This document shows, piece after piece, positions 1-8,515 of a stretch of DNA of 26,293 bases. The notes under the pieces were generated by a model. That model did not search any database. It was not told the DNA's origin and saw only the letters and a program-made list of their open reading frames with translations. A program made the position numbers and the translations under genes. Source of the DNA: RGIG8767 sp964531805 (GTDB taxonomy: Bacteria > Bacillota > Clostridia > Lachnospirales > Lachnospiraceae); NCBI GenBank assembly GCA_964531805.1, contig CAZHGE010000032.1:1-26293 (forward strand), read 5' to 3'. The stretch's first letter is position 1; every line of letters begins with the position of its first letter.

Positions 1-1
1 A

Positions 2-151
2 GGAGATTCCTTAACAAGTGATATACAAGGTGGCAACAATGCAGGTATTATCTGCTGTTGGTACAATCCGCAGAAGAAGGAAAATACCAAAGGGCTTCGC
101 ATCGATTTTGAGATTACGGATTTACAAGAAGTAAAAGGGATATTATCTTAG
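2..151 (+). CDS. HAD-family hydrolase, C-terminal fragment (YjjG-like)
   Basis: This is the last 49 codons of a gene that begins upstream of the window; frame 2 is open from the first bases to TAG at 149-151. The peptide starts with GDSLTSDIQGG, which is HAD motif IV (Gly-Asp-Ser then Asp, the Mg-binding acidic pair). It continues NAGIICCWYNP and ends DFEITDLQEVKGILS, the usual tail of YjjG-type pyrimidine nucleotidases and related subfamily IA phosphatases. The catalytic nucleophile region is outside the window, so the substrate cannot be read. About 50 bases separate it from the aldolase gene. The family call is firm; the YjjG-like subfamily is an inference from the tail. Confidence 0.75.
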   Translation, partial: GDSLTSDIQGGNNAGIICCWYNPQKKENTKGLRIDFEITDLQEVKGILS

Positions 152-200
152 TTGCAGATCAAGAAAAAGTAAAGATTTTTACTAAAGGGAAGGGCAGAAT

Positions 201-1298
201 ATGACTTATTCAATTGAGGAAGCAAAGGCATTTGTCATAAAAGCAGGTTTGGAATTATCCGAGGCGGGATTGGTTGCCCGTACGTGGGGAAATATTAGTG
301 CACGTATTTCGGATCATCAGTTTGTAATCACGCCAAGCGGACGGGCTTATGATACCCTCACAACGGATGATATTGTGATTGTGAATATTGAGGATGGTTC
401 TTATGAAGGTAATGTAAAGCCTTCAGGAGAAAAAGGAGTGCACGCGGCAGTATATCAGATGCGTCCGCAGATGAACTTTGTGATTCATACCCATCAAAAT
501 TATGCGTCTGCACTGAGTATTTTGGGTGAGAAAATCGCAGTAAAAGAGGATGATGACAGATTGCTTTTAAGTGATGTGATTCCATGCGCAGATTATGGTA
601 TGTATGCCACTTCGAAATTAGTGAATGCCATAAAGTTTCAGATGCAGGAAAATGAAAGAAGCAAAGCGATATTGATGAAATATCATGGTGTGGTCTGTAT
701 GGGGAAGGATTACGAAGAAGCATTTTCGACAGCTTATACATTGGAAAAGGTATGTAAAGAAGAGTATAAACGTCGCTGTGGTAAGCATACAGAGACGGGA
801 GTTGAGACAGAAGCAGGAGTGATGGTAAAAACAGAAGTTCCAGCTCCATATGAAATAGACGAGGCATTAAAGGATATTTTATACAGACAGAATAACGTAA
901 CTGCTGTTAATTGTGTACAGACACCATTTATATTAGCAGTCAGCAGACTGGGGAAAAATCAGCGTCCTTATTTGGATGATCTGGCGCAGATTGCGGGTAC
1001 TAATATCTGCTGTATCTCAGCGGATGCCAATACGAGTGATTTGTTGAAAGCCTTGGAAAAACGCAATGCTGTATTTATAGAAGGAGTGGGTGCTGTTTGT
1101 ACAGGCGTGGATGAAAGTGAAGCAGAAGCGGTTGCCATTGTTTTGGAAAAGGCGTGTATGGCTTCCTATCTTGCACATAAAATTTCAGCAGATAAAGCGG
1201 GAAAAATTCCACCATTGCCCAGATTTTCAGCATGGAAAGATAGAAAAGGATATGTTTCCCATTACTCTAAGTTAAAGAAAGGCTATTTTTCTGAGTAA
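201..1298 (+). CDS. Class II aldolase/adducin family protein with a second, degenerate aldolase domain
   Basis: A 365-residue protein, ATG start behind GGGAAGGG. Residues 1-195 are a complete class II aldolase domain of the fuculose/ribulose-phosphate aldolase type: PSGE with E77 at the catalytic acid position, H96 and H98 in IHTH, and H162 in YHGVVCMG, the expected zinc ligands. Residues 215-330 repeat the fold: VNCV aligns with IHTH, and EGVGAVCTG aligns with KYHGVVCMG, so all three histidines are lost (N237, V239, V296). A single-domain family member is about 210-230 residues. The protein probably cleaves or epimerises a phosphorylated sugar in the cytoplasm; the substrate is not readable. 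The second half may be structural or regulatory. No transport or kinase gene lies next to it to suggest the sugar. Confidence 0.85.
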   Translation: MTYSIEEAKAFVIKAGLELSEAGLVARTWGNISARISDHQFVITPSGRAYDTLTTDDIVIVNIEDGSYEGNVKPSGEKGVHAAVYQMRPQMNFVIHTHQNYASALSILGEKIAVKEDDDRLLLSDVIPCADYGMYATSKLVNAIKFQMQENERSKAILMKYHGVVCMGKDYEEAFSTAYTLEKVCKEEYKRRCGKHTETGVETEAGVMVKTEVPAPYEIDEALKDILYRQNNVTAVNCVQTPFILAVSRLGKNQRPYLDDLAQIAGTNICCISADANTSDLLKALEKRNAVFIEGVGAVCTGVDESEAEAVAIVLEKACMASYLAHKISADKAGKIPPLPRFSAWKDRKGYVSHYSKLKKGYFSE

Positions 1299-1388
1299 AA
1301 AAATGTTAAAATAAAGTGTTAAGAAAATGAAACTGGACACCTTGGAAGAGGTGGACAGGAAGTGGAATGAAATAACCGGAGAAACAGA

Positions 1389-2786
1389 GTGGCAGATTTA
1401 CTGGAACATTTACAAAAACTGCAAAGTTCAGAAGAGTATCCTTTTCATATGCCGGGGCATAAACGTAATTTTGGTACGGATTTTATGGAAAACCCTTATG
1501 GAATCGATATTACAGAGATAGAAGGATATGATAATCTTTATGAAGCAGAAGGTATTTTGCAGGATGCGATGAAGCGGGCAGCAAGGGTCTGTAGAGCAGA
1601 AGAAACATTTTTTTTGATAAATGGAAGTACGGTAGGTCTGCTTAGTGCAATAACGGGAGTAACGAATCCAGGGGATCGGATTTTGGTGGCACGTAACTGC
1701 CACAAAGCAGTGTTTCATGCGATGGAACTACGCCAGTTACAGGCAGTTTACCTGCATCCAGAATATATAGAGGATTGGGATCTGCTGGGAGCTATCCGCG
1801 CAGAAGAGGTATCTAGTCAATTAGAAAAATACCCGGATATCAAGGCGGTTGTGATTACATCCCCCACCTATGACGGAATTGTTTCACCGGTAAAAGAAAT
1901 TGCTGAAATTGTACACAAAGCAGGGATTCCACTTATCGTAGACGAAGCGCATGGGGCACATTTTCCATATGATGATCGTTTTCCGGAAAGTGCCATACAG
2001 TCCGGCGCGGATGTGGTGGTTCAGAGCATGCATAAGACGCTGCCTTCTTTTACCCAGACGGCGTTGCTTCATATGAAAAAAGGATTTGCCGATGTGGACC
2101 GGATTCGGGAATATATTGGATATTATCAAACTAGTTCCCCTTCTTATCTTTTTATGGCAGGCATGGACAGGTGCATAGGATTAATTGAGGAAAAGGGAAG
2201 CCATTTATGGGATGACTTTTTTCAGTTGCGGGATGATTTTTTCCAAAAGGTAAAAGGACTTGAGCATATCCGCATCTATCAGGAAAACGAACCGGGCAAG
2301 CTGGTAATATCCGTAAAAGATACTAATATGACTGGCAGACAGTTACATGAAAAATTGCTAAATGAGTATCAGATCCAAATGGAGATGATGGCAGAGACTT
2401 ATGTGCTGGGCATTATTACTTTGTGTGATACGAAAGAGGGCTTTGACCGTTTAGCAGAAGCTTTGCTTGCGATAGATAGAACGTTGACAACTAGTTCAGA
2501 AATGGTAAAGAATGTTTTTGTAAAAGCACCTGTGAGCGAAGATGTGGTATATTCATTATCGGAAATACGTGGGATAAAAAAGGAAGAAATACCGTTTAAA
2601 CAGGCAGAAGGCAGAGTGGTCGCAGATTATGTAAGCCTCTATCCGCCTGGAATTCCTTTGTTGATACCAGGTGAGCGTATTACCGGAAAGCATATTTCTC
2701 TCATACAGGGGTATCTTGGCAAAAGAATGCATGTTCAAGGAATAATGGATGGTAATATATGGGTATGCTGTCATAATGAGGGATAA
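1389..2786 (+). CDS. Orn/Lys/Arg decarboxylase family, PLP-dependent (YaaO/SpeA-like)
   Basis: A 465-residue fold-type I PLP enzyme that would decarboxylate a basic amino acid to a polyamine precursor. The start is GTG at 1389, with GGAG at 1378-1381 and an in-frame stop at 1368-1370, so no longer form is possible. Motifs in order: HMPGHKR (20-26), the NGST PLP-phosphate loop (78-81), DEAH (185-188), and the Schiff-base lysine K216 in QSMHKTLPSFTQ. Residues from about 375 form the small C-terminal domain. The length fits the short Gram-positive class (about 460-490), not the 700-residue inducible E. coli enzymes. The substrate (arginine, lysine or ornithine) cannot be decided by eye. The 30-base gap to pyk suggests cotranscription. 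In Bacillus the homologue yaaO heads the same yaaR-holB neighbourhood. Confidence 0.9.
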   Translation: MADLLEHLQKLQSSEEYPFHMPGHKRNFGTDFMENPYGIDITEIEGYDNLYEAEGILQDAMKRAARVCRAEETFFLINGSTVGLLSAITGVTNPGDRILVARNCHKAVFHAMELRQLQAVYLHPEYIEDWDLLGAIRAEEVSSQLEKYPDIKAVVITSPTYDGIVSPVKEIAEIVHKAGIPLIVDEAHGAHFPYDDRFPESAIQSGADVVVQSMHKTLPSFTQTALLHMKKGFADVDRIREYIGYYQTSSPSYLFMAGMDRCIGLIEEKGSHLWDDFFQLRDDFFQKVKGLEHIRIYQENEPGKLVISVKDTNMTGRQLHEKLLNEYQIQMEMMAETYVLGIITLCDTKEGFDRLAEALLAIDRTLTTSSEMVKNVFVKAPVSEDVVYSLSEIRGIKKEEIPFKQAEGRVVADYVSLYPPGIPLLIPGERITGKHISLIQGYLGKRMHVQGIMDGNIWVCCHNEG

Positions 2787-2816
2787 CAATTTTTTTATAT
2801 AGAAAGAGGAGAAATT

Positions 2817-4232
2817 ATGAAAAAAACTAAAATTATTTGTACGATCGGACCATCTTCACAGAAACCGGAGATTATTAGAGAACTAATCGCAGAGGGAATG
2901 GACGTTGCACGTCTGAATTTTTCCCACGGATCTTATGAGGAGCAGACAAACAAATTCCGTATGATCCGCGATGCGGCTAAAGAAATGGGCAAGTCCATTG
3001 CGATTTTACAGGATACAAAGGGACCGGAAATCCGTCTTCGTGATTTTGCAAATGGAAAAGAAGAATTAGTAGCCGGACAGACTTTTACTTTGACAACAGA
3101 AGAAATTAAGGGGACAAAGGAAAGGGTTTCCATTTCCTACAAGAATCTTCCAAAGGACGTCAGCGAAGGTATGGCAATCTTATTGGATGATGGTCTTATT
3201 GAATTAAAGGTGGAAGAAGTAACCGAAACAGACATTGTATGTACTGTAATCAATGGTGGTTTCGTATCCAATAAAAAGGGTGTAAATGTACCGGGAGCAG
3301 AGCTCTCCATGCCATTTATCAGTGATGTGGACAGAGAAGACATTTTATTCGGTATCAAAATGGGATTCGATTTCTTAGCAGCATCTTTTGTACGTTGCAA
3401 GGAAGATATCTTGGAAGTTCGCAAGATCATGGACGAACATGGTGCTAAGACAAAGATTATTGCTAAGATTGAAAATATGCAGGGTATCCGTAATCTGGCA
3501 GAAATTTTAGAGGTTTCTGATGGTATCATGGTAGCCCGTGGTGATATGGGTGTTGAGATTCCGCTGGAAGAAGTTCCGGTCATCCAGAAAAAGATGATTA
3601 AAAAAGCAGTGGCAATGGGTAAACACGTTATTACGGCGACACAGATGTTAGAGTCTATGACAAAAAATCCAAGACCAACAAGAGCGGAAGCGACAGACGT
3701 TGCTAATGCAATTTACGATGGAACAACAGCAATTATGTTATCCGGTGAAACAGCAAATGGTGCTTATCCAGTAGAAGCTGTAAAAACAATGTCTAGAATC
3801 GCAGAAAGAGCAGAAATCGACATTGATTATGCAAGCCGTCTGCACCGTGTAGAAGCTGCAAGAGAAAATAACATTACAAATGCGATTTCCCATGCAACCT
3901 GTACAACGGCTATGGATTTAAATGCAGCAGCAATCATTACAGTTACAATGTCGGGCTTTACAGCAGAAATGCTGGCACGTTATAAGCCAACATGTCCGAT
4001 TATTGCATGCTCGATTGAACCACAGGTTTGCCGTCAGGCTAATTTATTATGGGGTGTAAGACCTCTTCATATTAAAAAAGAGGAAACAGCAGAGGAGCTT
4101 TTTGAGGATGCAGTACGTGAAAGTTTAGAAGCCGGCTACATCAAAAAAGGCGATGTTGTAGTTATTACGGCAGGTGTTCCACTTGGAATTTCCGGTAAAA
4201 CAAATATGATTCGTGTAGTGGAAGTAGAGTAA
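2817..4232 (+). CDS. pyk: Pyruvate kinase
   Basis: A 471-residue cytoplasmic enzyme making ATP and pyruvate from phosphoenolpyruvate and ADP, the last step of glycolysis. The N-terminus KIICTIGPSS and ARLNFSHG (R32, N34, S36, H37) is diagnostic, as is the active-site signature IIAKIENMQG (K217, E219), followed by MVARGDMGVE and the TATQMLESM loop. The C-terminal allosteric domain ends at VVEVE. The extra PEP-utiliser-like domain of Bacillus and Geobacillus pyruvate kinases (about 585 residues) is absent, giving the standard short form. RBS AGAGGAG lies just before the ATG. It sits between the decarboxylase and yaaR, where relatives often carry a nucleotide kinase. No terminator is visible before yaaR, so it may be cotranscribed with the holB cluster. 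Confidence 0.97.
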   Translation: MKKTKIICTIGPSSQKPEIIRELIAEGMDVARLNFSHGSYEEQTNKFRMIRDAAKEMGKSIAILQDTKGPEIRLRDFANGKEELVAGQTFTLTTEEIKGTKERVSISYKNLPKDVSEGMAILLDDGLIELKVEEVTETDIVCTVINGGFVSNKKGVNVPGAELSMPFISDVDREDILFGIKMGFDFLAASFVRCKEDILEVRKIMDEHGAKTKIIAKIENMQGIRNLAEILEVSDGIMVARGDMGVEIPLEEVPVIQKKMIKKAVAMGKHVITATQMLESMTKNPRPTRAEATDVANAIYDGTTAIMLSGETANGAYPVEAVKTMSRIAERAEIDIDYASRLHRVEAARENNITNAISHATCTTAMDLNAAAIITVTMSGFTAEMLARYKPTCPIIACSIEPQVCRQANLLWGVRPLHIKKEETAEELFEDAVRESLEAGYIKKGDVVVITAGVPLGISGKTNMIRVVEVE

Positions 4233-4319
4233 GGATATCGTTTGAAAAAGTCGGTATAAATTAGAGAAGCATATCATGCGCCGGGAATCCGGTTTGTATA
4301 GAAAAAGGAGGTGACAAGT

Positions 4320-4760
4320 ATGGATATGAAGATTAATCAGTTAATGCAGTCTCAGTCGGTTGAGCAGACACATCAGCAGGCTCCGGCAGATGGTTCTTTC
4401 AAATTCACGCTTGTCAGCCATATTGAAGAAGCCCAGCTGCAGGAACGTTTGACTGCCATGATGGAGCAGATTACTATGCAGGGTGAAAAACTGGCAAAGC
4501 ATCGTGACGTAAAGGATATGAAACGTTATCGCGGGCTGATTAAAGAATTTTTAAATGAGATTGTTGGACGTTCCCATGAATTTTCCAGAGAAAACTTTTT
4601 GGATAGAAAGGGACGGCACAGAGTATATGGAATTATACGTTTGATTGATCAGAATCTGGATGATCTTGCACAGGAACTGGTAAAGGATGAACAGGACAAC
4701 CTTTCCATTCTGGCTAAGATCGGAGAGATCCGGGGATTGCTACTGGATATTTTTACTTGA
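4320..4760 (+). CDS. yaaR: YaaR family protein (DUF327)
   Basis: A 146-residue, mostly helical cytoplasmic protein of the DUF327/YaaR family, whose function is not established. I start it at ATG 4320 because AAAGGAGG at 4304-4311 is 8 bases upstream; a GTG at 4311 overlaps that Shine-Dalgarno and cannot use it. The body has the family pattern: a polar N-terminal tail, FKFTLVSHIEE, then a long amphipathic stretch with KDMKRYRGLIKEFLNEI and RKGRHRVYGIIRLID, ending in GEIRGLLLDIFT. In Bacillus it sits directly before holB, as here; the gap to holB is 15 bases. The family call rests on sequence and on position. Confidence 0.85.
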   Translation: MDMKINQLMQSQSVEQTHQQAPADGSFKFTLVSHIEEAQLQERLTAMMEQITMQGEKLAKHRDVKDMKRYRGLIKEFLNEIVGRSHEFSRENFLDRKGRHRVYGIIRLIDQNLDDLAQELVKDEQDNLSILAKIGEIRGLLLDIFT

Positions 4761-4775
4761 TAGGAGGAAATGCTT

Positions 4776-5765
4776 ATGGCACGTTTTTCAGACATTATTG
4801 GTCAGGATATGATAAAAGAGCATTTACAGGGTGCGTTATCAACAGGAAAAACTTCACATGCATACATTATCCACGGAGAGAAGAGTAGTGGTAAGGAATT
4901 TATTGCCAATCTGTTTGCTATGGCATTACAGTGTGAGCAGCAGGGAACCGAGCCTTGTGGCGAGTGTGCAGCTTGTAAACAGGCACTTAGTAAAAATCAT
5001 CCGGACATTATCCGTGTTTCTCATGAAAAGCCAAATACTATCAGTGTGGATGATATCCGCCAGCAGGTAAATGGGGATATGGTAATCAAACCGTATAAAG
5101 GGCCAAAGAAGATATACATTATTAATGAAGCAGAAAAGATGAATGTAGCAGCCCAGAATGCTCTTTTAAAAACATTGGAGGAACCGCCGGAATACGGTGT
5201 GATTATTTTGCTGACTACAAATGTGGAAGCATTTTTACAGACCATTGTAAGCCGTTGTATGGTGTTAACCATGAAACCGGTAAGAGATTCTCTGGTACAG
5301 GAATACCTGATGAAGGAATTCCATATACCGGATTATAAGGCGGCAGTATGTGCTGCTTTTGCCCGTGGAAATGTGGGAAAAGCAAGAATGTTAGCATCCA
5401 GCGAGGACTTTGATAATATCAAAGACGAAGCGATTACCTTGCTTAAATATATTGATGAAATGGAGATTCATGAGATCACCAAGGCCATCAAGAAAATGGG
5501 TGAATACAAATTAGAAATCAATGATTATCTGGATATTTTAGCAATCTGGTATCGGGATGCGCTTTTGTTTAAGGCAACGAAAGATGTAAACCACTTGATT
5601 TTTAAGGATGAAATACAGTATATTAAGAAGACGGTAGCCAAGAGCACTTATGAAGGCATTGAAAATATTATCAAAGCACTTGATAATGCAAAGAGAAGAT
5701 TGTCAGCCAATGTTAATTTTGATCTGACGATGGAACTGCTCTTATTGACTATCAAAGAAAACTAG
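4776..5765 (+). CDS. holB: DNA polymerase III subunit delta prime
   Basis: A 329-residue clamp-loader subunit; with DnaX and delta it opens and loads the sliding clamp during replication. ATG at 4776 is chosen because AGGAGG at 4762-4767 is 8 bases upstream, whereas the in-frame ATG at 4770 would leave only 2. Visible features: FSDIIGQ near the N-terminus, a P-loop-like GEKSSGKE, a four-cysteine zinc module (CEQQGTEPCGECAACK), the delta-prime stretch IINEAEKMNVAAQNALLKTLEEPP, and ILLTTNVEAFLQTIVSRC, which carries the SRC motif typical of these subunits. The C-terminal third is a helical collar domain. Neighbours yaaR and ricT match the Bacillus order. Confidence 0.95.
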   Translation: MARFSDIIGQDMIKEHLQGALSTGKTSHAYIIHGEKSSGKEFIANLFAMALQCEQQGTEPCGECAACKQALSKNHPDIIRVSHEKPNTISVDDIRQQVNGDMVIKPYKGPKKIYIINEAEKMNVAAQNALLKTLEEPPEYGVIILLTTNVEAFLQTIVSRCMVLTMKPVRDSLVQEYLMKEFHIPDYKAAVCAAFARGNVGKARMLASSEDFDNIKDEAITLLKYIDEMEIHEITKAIKKMGEYKLEINDYLDILAIWYRDALLFKATKDVNHLIFKDEIQYIKKTVAKSTYEGIENIIKALDNAKRRLSANVNFDLTMELLLLTIKEN

Positions 5766-5819
5766 TATTGCGATTAATTAGTGATGCTTGAATAAATTAG
5801 TTTTACGTGAGGTGTATAG

Positions 5820-6725
5820 ATGATTAAAGTAATAGGCGTTCGATTCCGTACGGCGGGAAAGGTATATTTTTTCGATCCCCTTTCTTATGAAATTAAAAGA
5901 GGGGACCACGTTATTGTAGAAACAGCACGTGGAATTGAATTTGGAACAGTTGTTGGTGATCCAAAAGAAGTGGAAGATGACAAGGTGGTCCAGCCATTAA
6001 AGCCGGTGCTGCGTATTGCGACTCCAAAGGATGTGGAACAGGAAGCGGCAAACCGTGTAAAAGAAAAAGAAGCATTTAAGATTTGTTTGGAAAAGATCCG
6101 CAAGCATGGACTTGCCATGAAGCTGATTGATGCAGAATATACATTTGATAATAATAAAGTATTATTCTATTTTACAGCGGATGGAAGAATTGACTTCCGT
6201 GAACTGGTAAAGGATTTGGCTGCGGTATTTAAGACAAGAATTGAACTTCGTCAGATTGGTGTCAGAGATGAGACTAAGATTTTGGGAGGAATTGGTATCT
6301 GTGGAAGACCACTTTGCTGCCATACGCATTTATCCGAGTTTATCCCAGTGTCAATTAAGATGGCAAAGGAACAGAATCTTTCTCTGAATCCGACAAAGAT
6401 TTCCGGGGTATGTGGACGATTGATGTGCTGTCTCAAGCATGAGGAAGAAACTTACGAAGAATTAAACCGCAAACTGCCGAATGTAGGTGATCAGGTCACT
6501 ACTAAGGACGGTCAGAAGGGTGAAGTACAGAATGTCAATATCCTTCGTCAGTTGGTGAAGGTTCTCATTGAAAACGGAGACGAAAAAGAACTCAAGGAAT
6601 ATCCGGTTGACGAACTTCGTTTCAAGAAGAGACATAAAAAAGATAAGATCAAACTTTCCGCAGAAGAGATGAAGGAGCTTGAGAAGTTGGAGAAACAGGA
6701 TAAAACGGCTTCTCTTGATGATTAA
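5820..6725 (+). CDS. ricT: PSP1-domain protein RicT/YaaT (Y-complex, sporulation and RNA processing)
   Basis: A 301-residue protein of the PSP1 C-terminal domain family. In Bacillus, RicT forms the Y complex with RicA and RicF, binds Fe-S clusters, stimulates RNase Y processing and Spo0A phosphorylation. The diagnostic core is here: GGIGICGRPLCC (C161, C166, C167) and GVCGRLMCC (C198, C203, C204), the cysteine sets associated with cluster binding. The N-terminus reads VIGVRFRTAGKVYFFDP and the tail (about 265-301) is lysine- and glutamate-rich. RBS GAGGTG precedes the ATG. RicA and RicF are not in the window. In Bacillus, yabA would follow; here trmN starts 3 bases after the stop, so yabA is missing from this locus. 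Confidence 0.93.
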   Translation: MIKVIGVRFRTAGKVYFFDPLSYEIKRGDHVIVETARGIEFGTVVGDPKEVEDDKVVQPLKPVLRIATPKDVEQEAANRVKEKEAFKICLEKIRKHGLAMKLIDAEYTFDNNKVLFYFTADGRIDFRELVKDLAAVFKTRIELRQIGVRDETKILGGIGICGRPLCCHTHLSEFIPVSIKMAKEQNLSLNPTKISGVCGRLMCCLKHEEETYEELNRKLPNVGDQVTTKDGQKGEVQNVNILRQLVKVLIENGDEKELKEYPVDELRFKKRHKKDKIKLSAEEMKELEKLEKQDKTASLDD

Positions 6726-6728
6726 TTC

Positions 6729-7466
6729 ATGCAGGTATCAGTAAAAGAAAACGAGCGAATTGATGATTTACAACGAAACGGGTACCGGATCATACAAGAT
6801 CCGGACCGTTTTTGTTTTGGAATGGATGCGGTACTGCTTTCTGGATTTGCGACGGCAAAAAAAGGGGACCATGTACTGGACTTAGGAACCGGGACTGGCA
6901 TCATTCCGATTTTAATGGAAGCCAAAACAGAGGCTGAGCATTTAACGGCTCTTGAAATTCAGCCGGAAAGTGCGGATATGGCACGCCGCAGCGTTGCATT
7001 AAATGGTTTGGAAGATAAAATTACTGTGGTAACCGGTGACATTAAAGAAGCAAAAGAAATTTTTCCAAAGGCTTCTTTTCAGGTGGTGACATCTAATCCC
7101 CCTTATATGATTGGACAGCATGGTTTAGTGAATCCCCACGGAGAAAAAGCCATTGCCCGTCACGAAATCCTCTGCACTTTGGAGGATGTGGTTGAAAATG
7201 CTGCCGCCCTGTTAGTACCCGGCGGCCACTTCTATATGGTCCACCGTCCCTTCCGCCTGGCGGAGATCATGACGATTTTGGTAAAGTATCGTTTGGAGCC
7301 GAAGCGCATGCGCTTGGTTTATCCATACATAGACAAAGAACCGAACATGGTCTTAATTGAGGCAGTCCGTGGCGGCAAGTCCCGCTTAGAAGTCGAGAAA
7401 CCATTAATTGTATACAAAGAACCCGGCGTATACACACAAGAAATATACGATGTATATGGTTACTAG
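6729..7466 (+). CDS. trmN: tRNA1(Val) adenine(37)-N6-methyltransferase family (YabB/TrmN)
   Basis: A 245-residue SAM-dependent methyltransferase. Motif I is VLDLGTGTGIIPI (49-61) and the N6-adenine catalytic motif is NPPY (123-126); the N-terminus holds the family string DRFCFGMDAVLLSGF. The E. coli homologue TrmN (YfiC) methylates A37 of tRNA-Val; Bacillus YabB is the equivalent at this locus. There is no clear Shine-Dalgarno before ATG 6729, and the gene begins 3 bases after the ricT stop, so translation is probably coupled to ricT. The fold and enzyme class are firm; the exact tRNA target is inferred from family and gene order. Confidence 0.88.
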   Translation: MQVSVKENERIDDLQRNGYRIIQDPDRFCFGMDAVLLSGFATAKKGDHVLDLGTGTGIIPILMEAKTEAEHLTALEIQPESADMARRSVALNGLEDKITVVTGDIKEAKEIFPKASFQVVTSNPPYMIGQHGLVNPHGEKAIARHEILCTLEDVVENAAALLVPGGHFYMVHRPFRLAEIMTILVKYRLEPKRMRLVYPYIDKEPNMVLIEAVRGGKSRLEVEKPLIVYKEPGVYTQEIYDVYGY

Positions 7467-7484
7467 GATTGAAAGGAGGAAATC

Positions 7485-8324
7485 ATGGCAGGAACATTAT
7501 ATTTGTGCGCAACCCCAATTGGGAATCTGCAGGACATGACGCCGCGCGTGCTGGACACTCTGCGCGAAGTGGATTTGATTGCTGCAGAAGATACGCGAAA
7601 CAGCCTTAAGTTAATGACCCACTTCCAGATTTCGACTCCTATGACAAGTTATCATGAGTATAACAAAGTGGAGAAGGCCTATACCCTGATAGAGAAACTG
7701 GCAGCAGGACAGAATATTGCTCTTATTACTGATGCAGGGACACCAGCGATCTCCGATCCGGGGGAAGTGCTGGTAAAAATGTGCCACGAAGCGGGAATTT
7801 CTGTGACATCACTGCCGGGACCGGCAGCACTCATCACCGCACTTACATTATCGGGGCTTTCTACAAGAAGATTTTGTTTTGAAGGATTTTTACCACCGGA
7901 TAAAAAAGAACGAAAGATGATTCTGGAAGAATTAAAGAATGAAACCCGGACCATTATTTTATACGAAGCTCCGCATCACTTAAAAGCAACCATTAAGGAA
8001 TTGTACAATACAGTGGGTGAGCGTAAGATTACCTTATGCCGGGAATTGACCAAGAAATTTGAAACGGTATTTCCCACTACTTTGGAAAATGCCATTCGCT
8101 ATTATGAGGAAAACGAACCCCGCGGAGAATATGTTCTGGTTTTGGAAGGAAAAAGTTTTCAGCAGGTAAAAGAAGAACAGCAGGAAACATTTGCCCAAAT
8201 GTCCATAGAAGAGCATATGAAACGCTATGAGGATCAGGGAATCGATCATAAAGAGGCAATGAAATTGGTAGCAAAAGATAGAGGGATTTCCAAACGAGAC
8301 GTATATCAGTATTTGTTAAAATAA
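7485..8324 (+). CDS. rsmI: 16S rRNA (cytidine(1402)-2'-O)-methyltransferase
   Basis: A 279-residue tetrapyrrole-methylase-fold enzyme that adds the 2'-O methyl to C1402 in the decoding centre of 16S rRNA. Diagnostic strings: LYLCATPIGNLQDMTPR at the N-terminus, AAEDTRNSLKL, SYHEYN, ITDAGTPAISDPGE (the SAM-binding loop) and SLPGPAALITALTLSG. The C-terminal extension ends in a helical segment with GISKRDVYQYLLK. RBS AGGAGG lies 7 bases before the ATG. This is the last gene of the cluster that begins at the decarboxylase; a long hairpin built partly from its final codons ends it. Bacillus has abrB and metS soon after; here metG is about 14 kb away. Confidence 0.96.
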   Translation: MAGTLYLCATPIGNLQDMTPRVLDTLREVDLIAAEDTRNSLKLMTHFQISTPMTSYHEYNKVEKAYTLIEKLAAGQNIALITDAGTPAISDPGEVLVKMCHEAGISVTSLPGPAALITALTLSGLSTRRFCFEGFLPPDKKERKMILEELKNETRTIILYEAPHHLKATIKELYNTVGERKITLCRELTKKFETVFPTTLENAIRYYEENEPRGEYVLVLEGKSFQQVKEEQQETFAQMSIEEHMKRYEDQGIDHKEAMKLVAKDRGISKRDVYQYLLK

Positions 8325-8366
8325 GTGTTTGTTTGTAGGCATACCTTACAAAAAACACTTATTTTA
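8317..8366 (+). terminator. Hairpin terminator at the rsmI stop codon
   Basis: The arms 8317-8337 and 8347-8366 pair almost completely (20 base pairs with one bulged G at 8331) around a 9-base loop. The left arm contains the rsmI TAA stop. The right arm ends in a T-rich run, as in an intrinsic terminator, but the stem is AT-rich, so strength is uncertain. It closes the housekeeping cluster before the chemoreceptor gene. Confidence 0.65.
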
Positions 8367-8386
8367 TTTGATTCGAAAACGATTAA

Positions 8387-8415
8387 TTGACGAAGTGCTA
8401 CAAAAAAAATATTTT
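8387..8415 (+). promoter_or_regulatory. Possible sigma-A promoter for the chemoreceptor gene
   Basis: TTGACG at 8387-8392 and TATTTT at 8410-8415 are 17 bases apart, a fair match to the -35 and -10 boxes. The region is very AT-rich, so chance matches are likely; a second possible -10 lies within 8455-8475. I looked for a flagellar sigma-D promoter (TAAA-N15-GCCGATAT) and found only a partial -10-like GCGGATAT near 8429. Confidence 0.3.
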
Positions 8416-8515
8416 TTTTAGTAAAAATGCGGATATCCTTATTCATAAAAGATACGGTATTATATTGATAAAATAGTGGTTGCTTTGTAAGGCAGCCATT
8501 TGTTGTAGACAAGCG

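Noticed and set aside
358..867. A 169-codon open frame on the minus strand inside the aldolase gene
   Set aside because: It lies wholly antisense to a clear enzyme gene, has no ribosome site, and its translation shows no domain; the open frame is a by-product of codon use. Similar antisense frames inside pyk, the chemoreceptor and metG were dropped for the same reason.
1327..1521. A 64-codon plus-strand frame overlapping the decarboxylase start
   Set aside because: No domain; the decarboxylase frame carries HMPGHKR in the same bases, and the frame lacks a Shine-Dalgarno.
8420..8440. Sigma-D flagellar promoter upstream of the chemoreceptor gene
   Set aside because: GCGGATAT resembles the -10 but the TAAA -35 at the right distance is absent.
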